Assembly: GCA_026168455.1 (NCBI GenBank)
Contig: CM047430.1
Location: 1,689,473 to 1,753,472, forward strand
Reading direction: 5' to 3'
DNA length: 64,000 nt
DNA from: Theocolax elegans
Lineage: Eukaryota; Arthropoda; Insecta; Hymenoptera; Cerocephalidae
The notes beneath the pieces are model-generated. The model saw only the letters and a program-made list of their open reading frames with translations. It did no database searches and was not told where the DNA came from. The translations under genes and the position numbers were made by a program. Below, in pieces: positions 31,702-42,938 of the stretch (its first letter is position 1; the number at the start of each line of letters is the position of its first letter).

Positions 31702-32543
31702 TGTAACGTACTGGTCAATCCTTCGGACTTTACGCAGTTCGTAAGTTTGAGATGGGATTAGATGTCTCGTGGCTTGGAGGGACTAAATCGTTTTCCCGTA
31801 CTCTCGATGATTGATAGGCGTGGTGACCCTCCGTTGAGCTTAATGAGGCAGCGTGTGGCAAAGCTTTATTTATGTGAATTTACAGGATGGCAGAAGTGCC
31901 AAAACCCTCGTGTAAAATGCAGTTTGTTTCTCTCGTGATTGGAAAGCCTGTCCCTCGATGATCCGACGTATATTTACTTTCCGTGCTTTTTAAATTATAT
32001 ACTTTACCTCGACTGTTATACTTTTATTAATACTAGTTCCTTCTATGTATATAAGGAAAGATTAGTAAAGAAAATAAATAACTCGATAATCAACTTTAAC
32101 CTGATAAAGTTGGTACGATTATTTATTATTTTTAGTGTACACTTCTTCGCGTTATGTCGCGGGTGTAGTGCACGTACGAATATAAATCATGTTACTAATT
32201 AAGCGATATTAACAATGAAATATTGACTGGAACGGTATTAAAACGCGTCCGCCTTACTATCGGTATAAATTAAAATATACTTTGTATTTTTAATGGAAGC
32301 AGACTGTTCGAAGGTTATCGGAGTGGTGCGAATGCACGTCCGTTTGGTATCAAGGCAGTCCGAGCACTGGCGGGAGTCGACGAGCAGATAGAAGTGTTTA
32401 AATTTATTGAAATAATATTGTACTTAAAATAACAATAGTATGTGATAACAATTAAGTTAGATCGTTTATATTTCTTAGTATCCCAATAAAGAACAACATA
32501 GTAAGGTCGCAAATTCTGCGAGCTGAGCACTCATATCGTAACA
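31702..32543 (-). repeat. Gypsy-2 copy E LTR, short form (842 bp)
   Basis: On the minus strand it runs from TGTTACGATATGAG to CCAGTACGTTACA. It is colinear with the 2.3-kb LTR of copy B but lacks about 1.45 kb between TCTATCTG and CTCGTCGACTCC. It has more small indels than the other copies. Confidence 0.88.
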
Positions 32544-33626
32544 CAAAAAAACGTCTCTATTTCGAAATTCAACTTAAGCGATCGACTCGAAATTTCATAT
32601 ACAACAGACTTTTGTAATAAAGATCCTTTTTCCCCTCCCGATAATCAATAATATATTAACGAATATTGTAAAACCAACGAACATGGAACATTCTAGAAGC
32701 ATATAGAGTAATTATACGACGTAGAAGCCAACGGAATAAATATCACGTATCCTTATAACATCCGGTGTTCGATATCGTCGCCAGTTGCGATATTTCCGCG
32801 TGAAGTTTAAGTCAGCGTTTTCGCGCTTGACAACAACGGACCAATAAAAAGAGACCAACGCTTCTAGAACCTTCTATGTATCGTCACGCGCGACCAATCA
32901 GACTGAACTTTCCCCGCCACAAACGTTACTCACGAGCGCAGTGTGCTCGTCGACTCCCGCCAGTGCTCAGACTGCCTTGATACCAAACGGACGTGCAATC
33001 GCGCCACTCCGATAATCTTCGAACAGTCTTCTTCTATTAAGATACAAAGTATATTCTAATTTATACCGATAGTAAGCGGACGCGTTCTAATTACCGTTCC
33101 AGTCAATATTTCATTGTTAATATCGCTTAATTATACTGATTTATATTCGTACGTGCACGAGCACCCGCGACATAACGCGAAGAGTGTACACTAAAAATAA
33201 ATAAATAATCGTACCACTTTATCAGGTTAAAGTTGATTATCGAGTTATTTATTTCTTTACTAATCTTTCCTTATATACATAGAAGGAACTAAGTATTAAT
33301 AAAAGTATAACGTCGAGGTAAAGTATATAATTTAAAAGCACGGAAAGTAAATATACGTCGGATCATCGAGGAGGACCAGGCTTTCCAATCACGAGAGAAA
33401 CAAACTGCATTTTACACGAGGGTTTTGGCACTTCTGCCATCCTGTAAATTCACATAAATAAAGCTTTGCCACACGCTGCCTCATTAAGCTCAACGGAGGG
33501 TCACCACGCCTATCAATCATCGAGAGTACGGGAAAACCGATTTAGTCCCTCCGAGCCACGAGACATCTAATCCCATCTCAAACTTACGAACTGCGTAAAG
33601 TCCGAAGGATTGACCAGTACGTTACA
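32544..33626 (+). repeat. Gypsy-2 copy A 5' LTR, left part missing
   Basis: It corresponds to the last 1.08 kb of the 2.3-kb LTR and ends CCAGTACGTTACA. It is fused head to head with the start of the copy E LTR. The two share AACACA at the junction (GTAACACAAAAA). Confidence 0.88.
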
Positions 33627-34698
33627 TTGGTGACAGCGGAGGTGGGATTTTTCGTCTGAAAAAAAAATACAGAAACAAGGTAAATGCATTATCATTATTT
33701 CATATTTTGCAATTTTCTTACAAACATTTCTATAACTTTGGCATGATTGTATTCAAATACTTATTGATAAATTGCATGAATTTTACAATTTAAAATATAG
33801 AAGATCAAACGTATATAATATTAATAATTACTTATTTAATGCATGATTGTTATAATTTGAATGACCGCTAATTTTCTAATTTTATTGTTCACACGGTCAC
33901 GAAATTCATTTATTATTTTTATCGCACTGTTCTAAGAAATAATACGCGAGTGACGCACGAGTAAGACTCGAGTTACTTGATAACGCTTACACTGCACTCT
34001 TCGTGTTGCGACACTAACTTTTTATATCTCTATACATACTCTTTTATATCACTGCATAAGTCATATTATTTCATACATACAACTAACCCATTTTTATTCG
34101 ACAAATTTTGTTTCCCATATTTCTCATAAACACATATTAAATTTTCATATCCAATTTATATTCGTTACTATTATTATCTTGTGTGGGTAAAACCCTGCCT
34201 TATCTACGCAACAGTTATCTACTGTCGGTAACTTACCGATCGTCGATAACAGTTACCCATAGCCGGTAACCGTCGGTAAGTGTTACCCACCAACAGTAAT
34301 CGTCGGTATACTCACCTCACGAGGTAACCCTATATCATTAAATACCAGTAGCTTGCAATTACTTCATCTTCATTTTCGACAATACGGTAGCTTTCTTTAC
34401 CTTGCGGCTTTGTGACGTGACGATAATAATTCATTCAACCTATCATTGACTTTGGTTACTTTCAAGGCGTCAAGCGTTTGCGACATTCTAATTCAAATTA
34501 TATTTTACGAATTTCTTTGTCCCCACATATTAATCTAAAATTTTATTATATATCAGCATTAAGAAACTAGTGCGACATTTCCCTCTTTTCTCCACATCCC
34601 AGCGTCATATTTAGGCTGCTAGACTGTTAACATTAGACACTCGTTACTCGACATATTTTTTTTTATTTTTTTTAAAAAATGAATAAACACGCGTTAAT
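33627..34698 (+). other. Gypsy-2 copy A primer-binding site and leader
   Basis: The primer-binding site TTGGTGACAGCGGAGGTGGG adjoins the LTR. A splice-donor-like ACAAG|GTAAAT lies at 33679/33680 and is conserved in copies B and E. Further on is a cluster of GGTAAC/TACCGA words (34222-34330). No ORF. Confidence 0.8.
34222..34330 (+). promoter_or_regulatory. Cluster of GTCGGTA/GGTAAC words in the Gypsy-2 leader
   Basis: About eight copies of GGTAA or its complement in both orientations in 110 bp (for example CTGTCGGTAACTTACCGAT and CCGGTAACCGTCGGTAAG). Copy B carries the same cluster at about 54326-54436. Similar words occur in the LTR (44826-44930). The gypsy element of Drosophila has clustered insulator-protein sites in its leader; an equivalent role here is speculation. 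Confidence 0.45.
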
Positions 34699-36110
34699 AT
34701 GTCGGACTCCGAAGTCGAATATACAATAGAGGATCTTAAACGGGAAAGAGCCGAAGTGAAAGAAAGAGAACATCGATTACGTCGATTGGAGGCAGCACTA
34801 ATAGAGAAAGAGACAAAGATGCTCAACGAGGTTAAGGAAACGCAGCAAATAACGCTAGACGCTTTGCACGACGCCGAGCAAGCAAACGAACAGCTGACCC
34901 TCCAGCTGGCCGAGGAAAGACGACAACGGGTAGACAGAGGAAGGGAAATGACGACGCCGACCGACGCGCATCGATCAACACTCACGACCTCGCCACGCAC
35001 AATATTCGATACGTCTTGTGTAAAAGACCCAACGACGCCCAGTAAAACGTCAACGAACCCGCGAATTATACACAATGAACCGTATTCTGGACCACTTCTC
35101 CAAAAAATGGCGGATATTAGAAGAGCTGTCGACGAACTCAGACAAAATAGAATGGCTAGGGATCCCAACAATGGAGGTCAAGCGGGAACTAATAACTTGT
35201 ATGTACCGCCCAATGTTTACGTAAAGAAGCTCTTCATGGAGTCCCAAGGTTCAATGGTACCAATCTTATGAAATTCGCACGCGCCTGCAAACGAGCAGTT
35301 AAATCGATCCCTCGTGCGTTAGAAGTAGAGATCGTCAAATTATTAAAGAATAAACTGGACGACCAACCTTATACGGCCGTGGACGGCATGGAATTCGATA
35401 ATCTAGAAGAGTTCATCGACCGTTTAAAGGTAGTTTTTGCACCAACCGAGACAATGAATCATCTGAGAGGGAAGTTGGACTCTATTAAGCATCTTTACGC
35501 CGAACCGCTGCTCAACTATATATCAAGGGTCACTGACATCAAAGATGCTATGCTGGATAGAAGAAGGTTTGACGTTAATGACGATCTCGACGCTCGTGAA
35601 ATTTTAGAAATCGAACGAGAAGCTATTGAAGGATTTCGCGATGGATTACGTCCCGCATTTCGCAACCAACTTAAAGATCCGCGTCACCTAACCTACCAGG
35701 AAGTAGTCGATGACGCCATAGCCGTCGATAAACAAATGGAGAGAGATGAAATTAAACACGGAGGGAACAAGGCACGGAGTTTCGGCGAGCGCGACGAACG
35801 CAAAGATTTCGAACGAAACAACCACAGACGTCCGGTCAATACACACAGCATATTTCAAAATCGGGACCGGCAGAATTACAATAAATATCAAAGACAAGAC
35901 GATAGAAATTTCAGGAAGTCGAAGAAATTATGATAATTACTACTCAGGAAGATACGAGAGGAATTTAAACAGAGATTTTAGAGAACCGAGTAGTCGACAA
36001 GATGGACCAAAAGTAATGCCGACGTGTAATATTGCAAAAACTACGGTCACGAGGTCAGCGAATGCAGGAAATTAAAGTGGCGAAATGACCAGGAAGATAA
36101 ACTAAGAAAC
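34699..36110 (+). pseudogene. gag: Gypsy-2 copy A gag, frameshifted
   Basis: The ATG at 34699 starts a 190-codon frame whose first 85 residues are a charged, heptad-like coiled coil (EHRLRRLEAALIEKE). A Ser/Thr-rich linker follows. The capsid-like part lies in another frame (35268-35933, DFxxRxx-rich helices, EFIDRLKVVFAP). The nucleocapsid region follows in a third frame. The C-terminal zinc knuckle, intact in copy B, is out of frame here because of a one-base deletion near 36030. Breaks at about 35225-35265, 35930 and 36030 make this copy non-functional. Confidence 0.85.
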
Positions 36111-36166
36111 CAGGGAAACGAGAGCATGGCGGCGCAGAAGGGGCAAGCGCTGCCAAGTACATCCAG

Positions 36167-39100
36167 ATGCCCCACAAACCAAGTGAGGATGCGCCAGTCT
36201 ACATCGTCAAACTAAACAAGAGCACTAGTATACCGCACGTGGAGATAACCTCGGAGGATCTAAAGGAAAAGCAAGTATATACAATGTTAGATTCGGGTGC
36301 ACAACCAAACGTCATAAAGGAATCACAGTTGCGAGATCACGTAAAAATCAAAACGGAGAAGACTCCTATATTGATAGGAATAAGTGGAGAGGATATTTTC
36401 CCACTGGGAACATGTGAAATAAATTTATATGGAAAACTAAGCCACTTTGTCGTAGTAAAAGATACATTCCCACTTTTGGCTCCCGCGCTATTAGGTTCCA
36501 TGTTCTTTGAAGATAGAAAAGCAAAGTTAGATTTCCAGGGAAATATGTTCATTTTTGAGAATCAAAAATTGGATTTTATTAATACCAATGGACCAACATT
36601 AATAAAACCATTTAGCAGCGTAATGGTAAAATTAGCATTAGACAATCCGGATGAACACGAGTATGGTTATATACCGAAAATAGAATTCACCGATAATCGA
36701 ATCAGAGCGGGGGACGTCGTTGTTACAAACGATAATGGATACGTTGACGTGGAATTTTTCAATGACGGCGACATAGAGGCTGAAATATTCCTAACCAATG
36801 TCACCTTACTTCCTCTAAGTAAGATGGATAATTACATGATGGATAACTACACCGGAAACAGCGAAAGATCCAACGAATCGGTACTTAAGGAGTGGCTAGA
36901 CAAACTGGTTCCTCTCGAACCCGACTCACCTGCTCTTCCAAGTGGGATACCGTATTATTGTAAATCAACCTTAACTAACGCGCCATTGCAGACGCAATCA
37001 GTCACAAATGAAGAGAACGAGGATTACCTTGACATATGCGAGCGAGACCCGAACGTATGCTTAGTAGGCACGACATCGGAAAAACTTCAGGAAGTGAATC
37101 TTACGAATTTACAAGTAAATAGTCTTTTAGATACACAATTATTTAATGTTTACGTATCGGGAACCGAAAATTTGGAAACTATGGAGTGCAATGATCCATT
37201 GATAGAAGACTACGAACAGGTTCGTCCGTATCTAGCACAGTCGTTTACGGATATAACAGGGATTATTGAAAATTACCGCTACCAAGATGCAGCGAAGAAG
37301 GATGGAAGGAAAGCCTTGCACAAAAATCAAGACCTTTTCGCATTGGACGAGAGAACCAGAAACAGAAGGATTCTGGAGGAAATTAATCAAGACCACTTAA
37401 ATCCCGAATTACAGGATAGGCTGGGAAAGCTCATTGAGAACACAGGTAGCATATTTCATCTTAAAGGGGAATCTTTATCGTCGACTAAGTTGATACAGCA
37501 CAAGATCGAAACATACGATGAAATACCACTCAATGTCAAGCAATATCCGATCCCACAGAAATTACAGGAGGTAGTCTACGAACAAGTTATTAAATTATTA
37601 GACACCGGTATTATAGAACGCAGTGATTCGCCGTACAATAATCCATTGTGGGTTGTCAAAAAACGTGACGATAACCAGGGAAACTCGCAGTGGAGGGTTG
37701 TAGTCGACTTTAGAAAACTGAACGAGAAGACGCGACCTTATCCCTTCCCGATTCCAAACATCACACACTTAGTTGAACAGTTAGGTGGCGCAAAATACTT
37801 CATCGTTGCCGACATGTATAGCGGATTCCATCAAATAGAAATTCGACCTGAAGATCGCGAGAAAACGGCCTTCTCTACTCCTTTTGGGCACTATCATTTT
37901 AAGCGAATGCCTTTCGGAATCTCTACTGCTCCGAGTACATTCCAGGAGCTTACCAACAAAGTTGTGGGCCAGAAGCCACTCACCATGGAAGGTAGAACAA
38001 GAGTCAAAGGTATGCTCGGCTACATTGACGACATAATCCTATTCGCTGAGACGCTCGATGAACTAGATCAAGTCTTTGTGGAATTGTCTAGTAAACTAAA
38101 GGAGGCCAATTTAAAACTGAATCCAAACAAGTGTCAATTTTATAAGGACAACGTCATTTTCTTGGGATATTCCGTAAGCGCTAGAGGATTGGAACCAAAT
38201 CCGGAAAATATAAAAGCAATTGTCAACTACCCGATACCAAAAACACAGAAGAACATACGCCAATTCTTGGGAATTTGCGGATATTATAGGAACTTCATTC
38301 CCAACATGTCCAAACTAGCCAAACCTTTAACTAATTTGTTGAAGAAGGATCGTAAATTTGTATGGGGTAACGAACAGTCTGAAGCATTCGAAACTTTAAA
38401 ACTAAAATTAGTAGAAGCACCCATACTTCAATACCCGGATTTTAATAAAAATTTCTATGTAACTACAGACGCATCGAACTATGCGATCGGTGGAGTTTTA
38501 TCACAAAAAAGGGAATCAGCTGACCTCCCGATCGCCTACGCCAGCAAATCTCTCACGAATACGGAAACAAGATACAGCACGATCGAAAAAGAACTATTCG
38601 CAATGCTGTACTGTGCAAACCAATTCGAATACTTTCTAATCGGTAGGAAATTTATGTTTTTCACCGATCACAAACCACTCGTCTGGCTGCATCGTATAAA
38701 AGACTCCTCCTCTCGTCTCAAAAATTGGTATTTTAAATTAACGGAAAAATTTCAGTTTGAGGTAATTTACCAACCAGGAAAGACCAATTACGTAGCAGAT
38801 GCACTTTCTCGGAATCCTCCAGAGTTAGACCAGGTGAATATTATTGAAAAGAAATGTGAAGATGCGCACAATAACACACCCGACATGCCACACAGAAAAA
38901 CGCGACTAAGTACGAGTTCGTCTTCATCAATGGAGATATATTCCAAAGCAACATCTTCGAAACAGAAGACTATTCCTACGCCCCAACAAACTGATCACGC
39001 AGACGAACAAGACCCCCTAACTACTGTTATAGATCATGAACAACCAACGGTCGACGAAATTACGACATTAGAAGAACGGCTTAGTAAAAATTGCGATACG

Positions 39101-40636
39101 GGAGATACAAACACTGACAACTCGACTACTGGAGACTCGACTCAAAGTCATTCAGATTCATCCGACACAACGAATACACAAAACGAAACGACAGACATCA
39201 TAGATCCCCCTGCAGTCGAATATGACGTAAATGCGCGAGAACAAAACCGACCATATATTTGTAGGAACATTATAGAAACGCGAGATTCATTTCTTTTAAA
39301 TCGTGACAATATCATCTATTTCGTCACACAGAAAAACCAACCTCTTTGTACTGGAGCCAAACAACTATCAGATCGAGATGAGTTACCGGTAAACGATCAC
39401 TTGACGCTAGGTAGGGCAAAAACCACGGAACGAAACGGTAAGGTGTTGATAGCCGCTCCTATCAAAGAAAATTTACACATTCGGGTTGATTATGACATTT
39501 TTGAAGAAGCAATCGCGTCGGTTCGTGATGTATGCCTATCAATGAATTTGAAATCCGTTCGATTATCGAAAACTTCGAATATCGATGATCTTTCGTGGAC
39601 AGACATCGTGAACGTTTTAAAGAATAACTTTTCGGACGATACTACAAAATTAATAATTTGCAATAATAAAACCCAAATACCGGACCCGGAATTAAGGGAT
39701 TCAATAATAACAGATATTCACGGTGCTCCCACGAACGGTCATAAGGGTATCACGAAGACTTATAACCGGATCCGTCAAAATTACTATTGGCCTAATATGA
39801 AAGAAGATATTAAAAAATTAATAAGTAAATGTAGAATCTGTGAAACAAACAAGCTGGTTAGAAGGAAAGTCAGACAGCCAATGGTCTTAACTGACACTCC
39901 GGGTGAAGCGTTCGAGAAATTAGCCATGGACCTCGTCGGACCGTTGCCCGGAACCAAGAAAGACAATATTTACATCCTCACCATGCAGGATTTATTAACG
40001 AAATTTTGTATACTCGCCCCATTAAGGAATGCCACTTCCAGGGATATCGCCGATGCGCTATTGAAAAGGTTTATATTTGTACATGGTTCGCCAAGGGTAA
40101 TTTTGACAGATCAGGCCGCGAATTTTACTTCGGCACTAATGAAGAACATAGCCAAATTATGTAAAATTAAAACAATAACCACAACAGCGTTCTATCCGCA
40201 GGCGAACGGTTCGATCGAGCGGATGCACCATTCGCTTGCGGAATGGTTAAAGAACTACATAACCAACGTAAGGGAATGGGATGAGTGGTGTGAATGCGCT
40301 GCTTTTTCATATAATACCAGTGTGCACGAAGCTACGAAGCTCACCCCATTCGAATGCGTTTACGGTAAAATCGCGCGTGTACCATCTGACAAACCAATTG
40401 TAACCGACCAGACGATCGGAACTTATAATGAATATATAGTTGATTTAAGATCAAAACTTAATGACATCCAGAAGGTTGCGGCGGAGAATTTACGTAATGC
40501 AAAGATTCGTTCAAAAGGATACTATGATAAACGCTTGAACCCATGTAACTTTAAGGTGGGTGACAGGGTAATGCTCCTAGTGGAGCCAAGAAAGATAAAT
40601 TCTCGCCCCAACACTCTGGACCTCATAAAATTTTAG
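36167..40636 (+). CDS. pol: Gypsy-2 copy A pol polyprotein, C-terminus shifted
   Basis: 1489 codons in one frame. Protease has LDSGA at residues 41-45. RT has YIDD at about 617-620, with GNSQWRVVVDFRKLN upstream. RNase H has TTDASN at about 766 and TDHKPLVWL downstream. An acidic, low-complexity insert of about 150 residues (Thr, Asp and Ser-rich, about 905-1045) separates RNase H from integrase. Integrase has an H-H-C-C zinc domain (about 1185-1227) and a D-D-35-E core (MDLVGPL about 1254, LTDQAANF about 1315, NGSIERM about 1350). A one-base deletion near 40593 replaces the last residues of the integrase C-terminal domain with a short shifted tail. The start is taken from the equivalent overlap in copy B, where pol is -1 to gag. 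Confidence 0.9.
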   Translation: MPHKPSEDAPVYIVKLNKSTSIPHVEITSEDLKEKQVYTMLDSGAQPNVIKESQLRDHVKIKTEKTPILIGISGEDIFPLGTCEINLYGKLSHFVVVKDTFPLLAPALLGSMFFEDRKAKLDFQGNMFIFENQKLDFINTNGPTLIKPFSSVMVKLALDNPDEHEYGYIPKIEFTDNRIRAGDVVVTNDNGYVDVEFFNDGDIEAEIFLTNVTLLPLSKMDNYMMDNYTGNSERSNESVLKEWLDKLVPLEPDSPALPSGIPYYCKSTLTNAPLQTQSVTNEENEDYLDICERDPNVCLVGTTSEKLQEVNLTNLQVNSLLDTQLFNVYVSGTENLETMECNDPLIEDYEQVRPYLAQSFTDITGIIENYRYQDAAKKDGRKALHKNQDLFALDERTRNRRILEEINQDHLNPELQDRLGKLIENTGSIFHLKGESLSSTKLIQHKIETYDEIPLNVKQYPIPQKLQEVVYEQVIKLLDTGIIERSDSPYNNPLWVVKKRDDNQGNSQWRVVVDFRKLNEKTRPYPFPIPNITHLVEQLGGAKYFIVADMYSGFHQIEIRPEDREKTAFSTPFGHYHFKRMPFGISTAPSTFQELTNKVVGQKPLTMEGRTRVKGMLGYIDDIILFAETLDELDQVFVELSSKLKEANLKLNPNKCQFYKDNVIFLGYSVSARGLEPNPENIKAIVNYPIPKTQKNIRQFLGICGYYRNFIPNMSKLAKPLTNLLKKDRKFVWGNEQSEAFETLKLKLVEAPILQYPDFNKNFYVTTDASNYAIGGVLSQKRESADLPIAYASKSLTNTETRYSTIEKELFAMLYCANQFEYFLIGRKFMFFTDHKPLVWLHRIKDSSSRLKNWYFKLTEKFQFEVIYQPGKTNYVADALSRNPPELDQVNIIEKKCEDAHNNTPDMPHRKTRLSTSSSSSMEIYSKATSSKQKTIPTPQQTDHADEQDPLTTVIDHEQPTVDEITTLEERLSKNCDTGDTNTDNSTTGDSTQSHSDSSDTTNTQNETTDIIDPPAVEYDVNAREQNRPYICRNIIETRDSFLLNRDNIIYFVTQKNQPLCTGAKQLSDRDELPVNDHLTLGRAKTTERNGKVLIAAPIKENLHIRVDYDIFEEAIASVRDVCLSMNLKSVRLSKTSNIDDLSWTDIVNVLKNNFSDDTTKLIICNNKTQIPDPELRDSIITDIHGAPTNGHKGITKTYNRIRQNYYWPNMKEDIKKLISKCRICETNKLVRRKVRQPMVLTDTPGEAFEKLAMDLVGPLPGTKKDNIYILTMQDLLTKFCILAPLRNATSRDIADALLKRFIFVHGSPRVILTDQAANFTSALMKNIAKLCKIKTITTTAFYPQANGSIERMHHSLAEWLKNYITNVREWDEWCECAAFSYNTSVHEATKLTPFECVYGKIARVPSDKPIVTDQTIGTYNEYIVDLRSKLNDIQKVAAENLRNAKIRSKGYYDKRLNPCNFKVGDRVMLLVEPRKINSRPNTLDLIKF

Positions 40637-40831
40637 AATTACTACCGAATCACGATGTAAAAATTACTTATAAAAATGGCACACGCGTAGTACATTCAAA
40701 TAAATTAAGGAAAACGAGACTTGACACAGAGTCCGAATTGCGCGATTCCGATATGACAACGTAGTTACTAACTCTAAGATTAAAATATATGCTTAATATA
40801 TATACTTATTATAATATGAATAACATTAGAT

Positions 40832-40845
40832 TTCCTTTGTGCAGG
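40832..40845 (+). promoter_or_regulatory. Candidate splice acceptor before env, copy A
   Basis: TTTCCTTTGTGCAG ends one base before the likely env ATG (40846) and is identical in copy B (47833-47820, minus). With the donor at 33679 it would join leader to env, as in other Gypsy elements with env. Confidence 0.55.
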
Positions 40846-42655
40846 ATGACCACTGCGGCGACTCTTATTAGGCTACTTATGGCACTGCAGCTGAGCATCA
40901 TCTCTAACGCCATCACAACATACGACTGCAAAACAACTCATCCCAATATAACAGTTATTTCACTGACGAAGGTGGACGACTGTGACATGACTAACCTAAA
41001 ACCAAAAATCGAAGCGAAATATTTACAACTTTTGCAACGGACCGAATTTATGACAACCCAAACAGAACAATGTCTTGTAAAGGTCGAACAGAGCATCAAG
41101 TATTGTGGCATGCACTCACATGTCTCAGACGTAAAAGGAGGCGAATCGACGTTTATTCTACCGATTTCAAGGGAAGCATGTCACGATTTATTAAAATACG
41201 GACAACTAAAATACGGCACTGACTCTCTTAGGCAATTTAGTAGCAAATAACACTAATAGGCGAACCATTACTGTGGCTGGAAATGTCGACCTCGAAGGAA
41301 ACTGTAAAGGCACGACGTACGTGAGTAACAATTACGAATACTCTGATGTGGTTGTCACCGCCAATTGGAAATCCGAGCAGACTTAGTGACTGGCACCGTG
41401 AACAGAGAACAGGACGTTATCCTATTGCCTTCAGGAACCCGGTGTAGATTCTCTAAAACATTTTGCATCGATGCTGACGAAAAATATGTATTTTGGAACT
41501 ATATACCCAGAACTTCTTGTAAATTTGACGAGTACGCTATTCTTTACGAAGGACCAGGAATAAAAATCGACGATCCAGAAGGGAAGTCCCTAACCATGTA
41601 CTTTAGTAATTCTACTGGAGAGACAGGATTCGGCTTGGCGAGAACGGAGGAGATAGACATTTGCGGGTATCGACTTATCAAAACCGACCAAACGAAATTG
41701 TACATTTTCGAAACGACGCCACACAGATCGTTCACGTCCATACGGAAACTAAACGTACCCGACGTTTCCCTAGGGTTATATTTTAACAGCAAAATAGGAA
41801 ACATAGGACGCCACATTGAGATGGAAACTAAATCACTATACATGGAGACAGGTAATCAACAAGTGTAAACTCGAAAAAATGATAATGGAAAACGCCCTAG
41901 GCGACAGTCTACGACCATCCGGACGATTTCGCGCTCAACATCATGAAAGCACCAGGGTATCTAGCCATTCCAGCGGGAGAAGCCGCATACATTGCAAAGC
42001 CATTACATGCAAAGTGAGACAGACTGACAAATGCTACTACGACATACCGGTTGACTGTGGAGGACAAGAATTATTTGCCAAACCCAAATCTAGAATACTG
42101 ACTAAGATAGGATCTTACCGCGATTGTAACGCATTGCTACCGACTTTATTCGAAGTAGAAGGTCAGTGGTATAAAAGTATAAAAGGAATTCATGAAGTCA
42201 CACAGCCTCAAATTCTAAAACCAGCAAAGACCTTATCTTGGAAAACTACGGACTTAGAAAAGATCATGAACGCCGGAATTTATACACAGGACGACATTGA
42301 CTCGCTACACAAACATTCCATTTTTCCAGCAGAGAAGGGACCTATCCTCGAAAGTATAGCTAGGAGATTGAATGATAACACGGCAGGACAACGTTCCATC
42401 AATTACAGGAATCTCTTAACACCCGAAGAATTAGAGAACATGACCCAATCTACTCTAGCGAAATATTGGAATAAATTTCAGAAATTCGGGCAAATATCGG
42501 CCGGAATACTGATGATCATATTTCTAATACAAACTATAAAATTACTATTTGATACGTTCATACGGGGATATGCTATATACAAAGTGTTCGGATGGAGTAC
42601 ACGATTATTTGGAGCGATATTCGGGTCGTTAACTCACCTATTCCTGAACCTGTGA
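40846..42655 (+). pseudogene. env: Gypsy-2 copy A env-like glycoprotein, several frameshifts
   Basis: The gene would encode a type I membrane glycoprotein. The ATG at 40846 begins a hydrophobic signal peptide (ATLIRLLMALQLSIISNA). The Cys-rich ectodomain and a C-terminal hydrophobic segment (GILMIIFLIQTIKLLF, about 42505-42560) are colinear with copy B and with the Gypsy-3 env. The frame breaks at about 41215, 41365, 41850 and 41900, each by a small indel relative to copy B. The pattern recalls the glycoproteins of chuvirus-like RNA viruses that some insect retroelements have acquired, but this is from memory and needs a search. It is not functional as it stands. Confidence 0.78.
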
Positions 42656-42927
42656 AGAACAACTCCACGCAGTACGGACGATACTGTAGACCCACCAACC
42701 AGTCACGATACGGATGGACGACGTGTACGGAAAAATGACTCACTACATGACCTCGAACTACGATTACTACGACCAAACGCTACAAACGTTACTCGACGAT
42801 AAACTAGACAAAGACTGTACGGGGTAACAAGAGGTAAAATATGGGGAAAGAAGGAACAGGAAAATTTATGGCGAGCCTCGCCTTGGAGAGCAATCGCGAC
42901 ACCCTACGTGTGCCGCGCTTGTTACTT

Positions 42928-42938
42928 AGGGGTGGAGG
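42928..42938 (+). other. Gypsy-2 copy A polypurine tract
   Basis: AGGGGTGGAGG precedes the TG of the 3' LTR. Confidence 0.8.
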
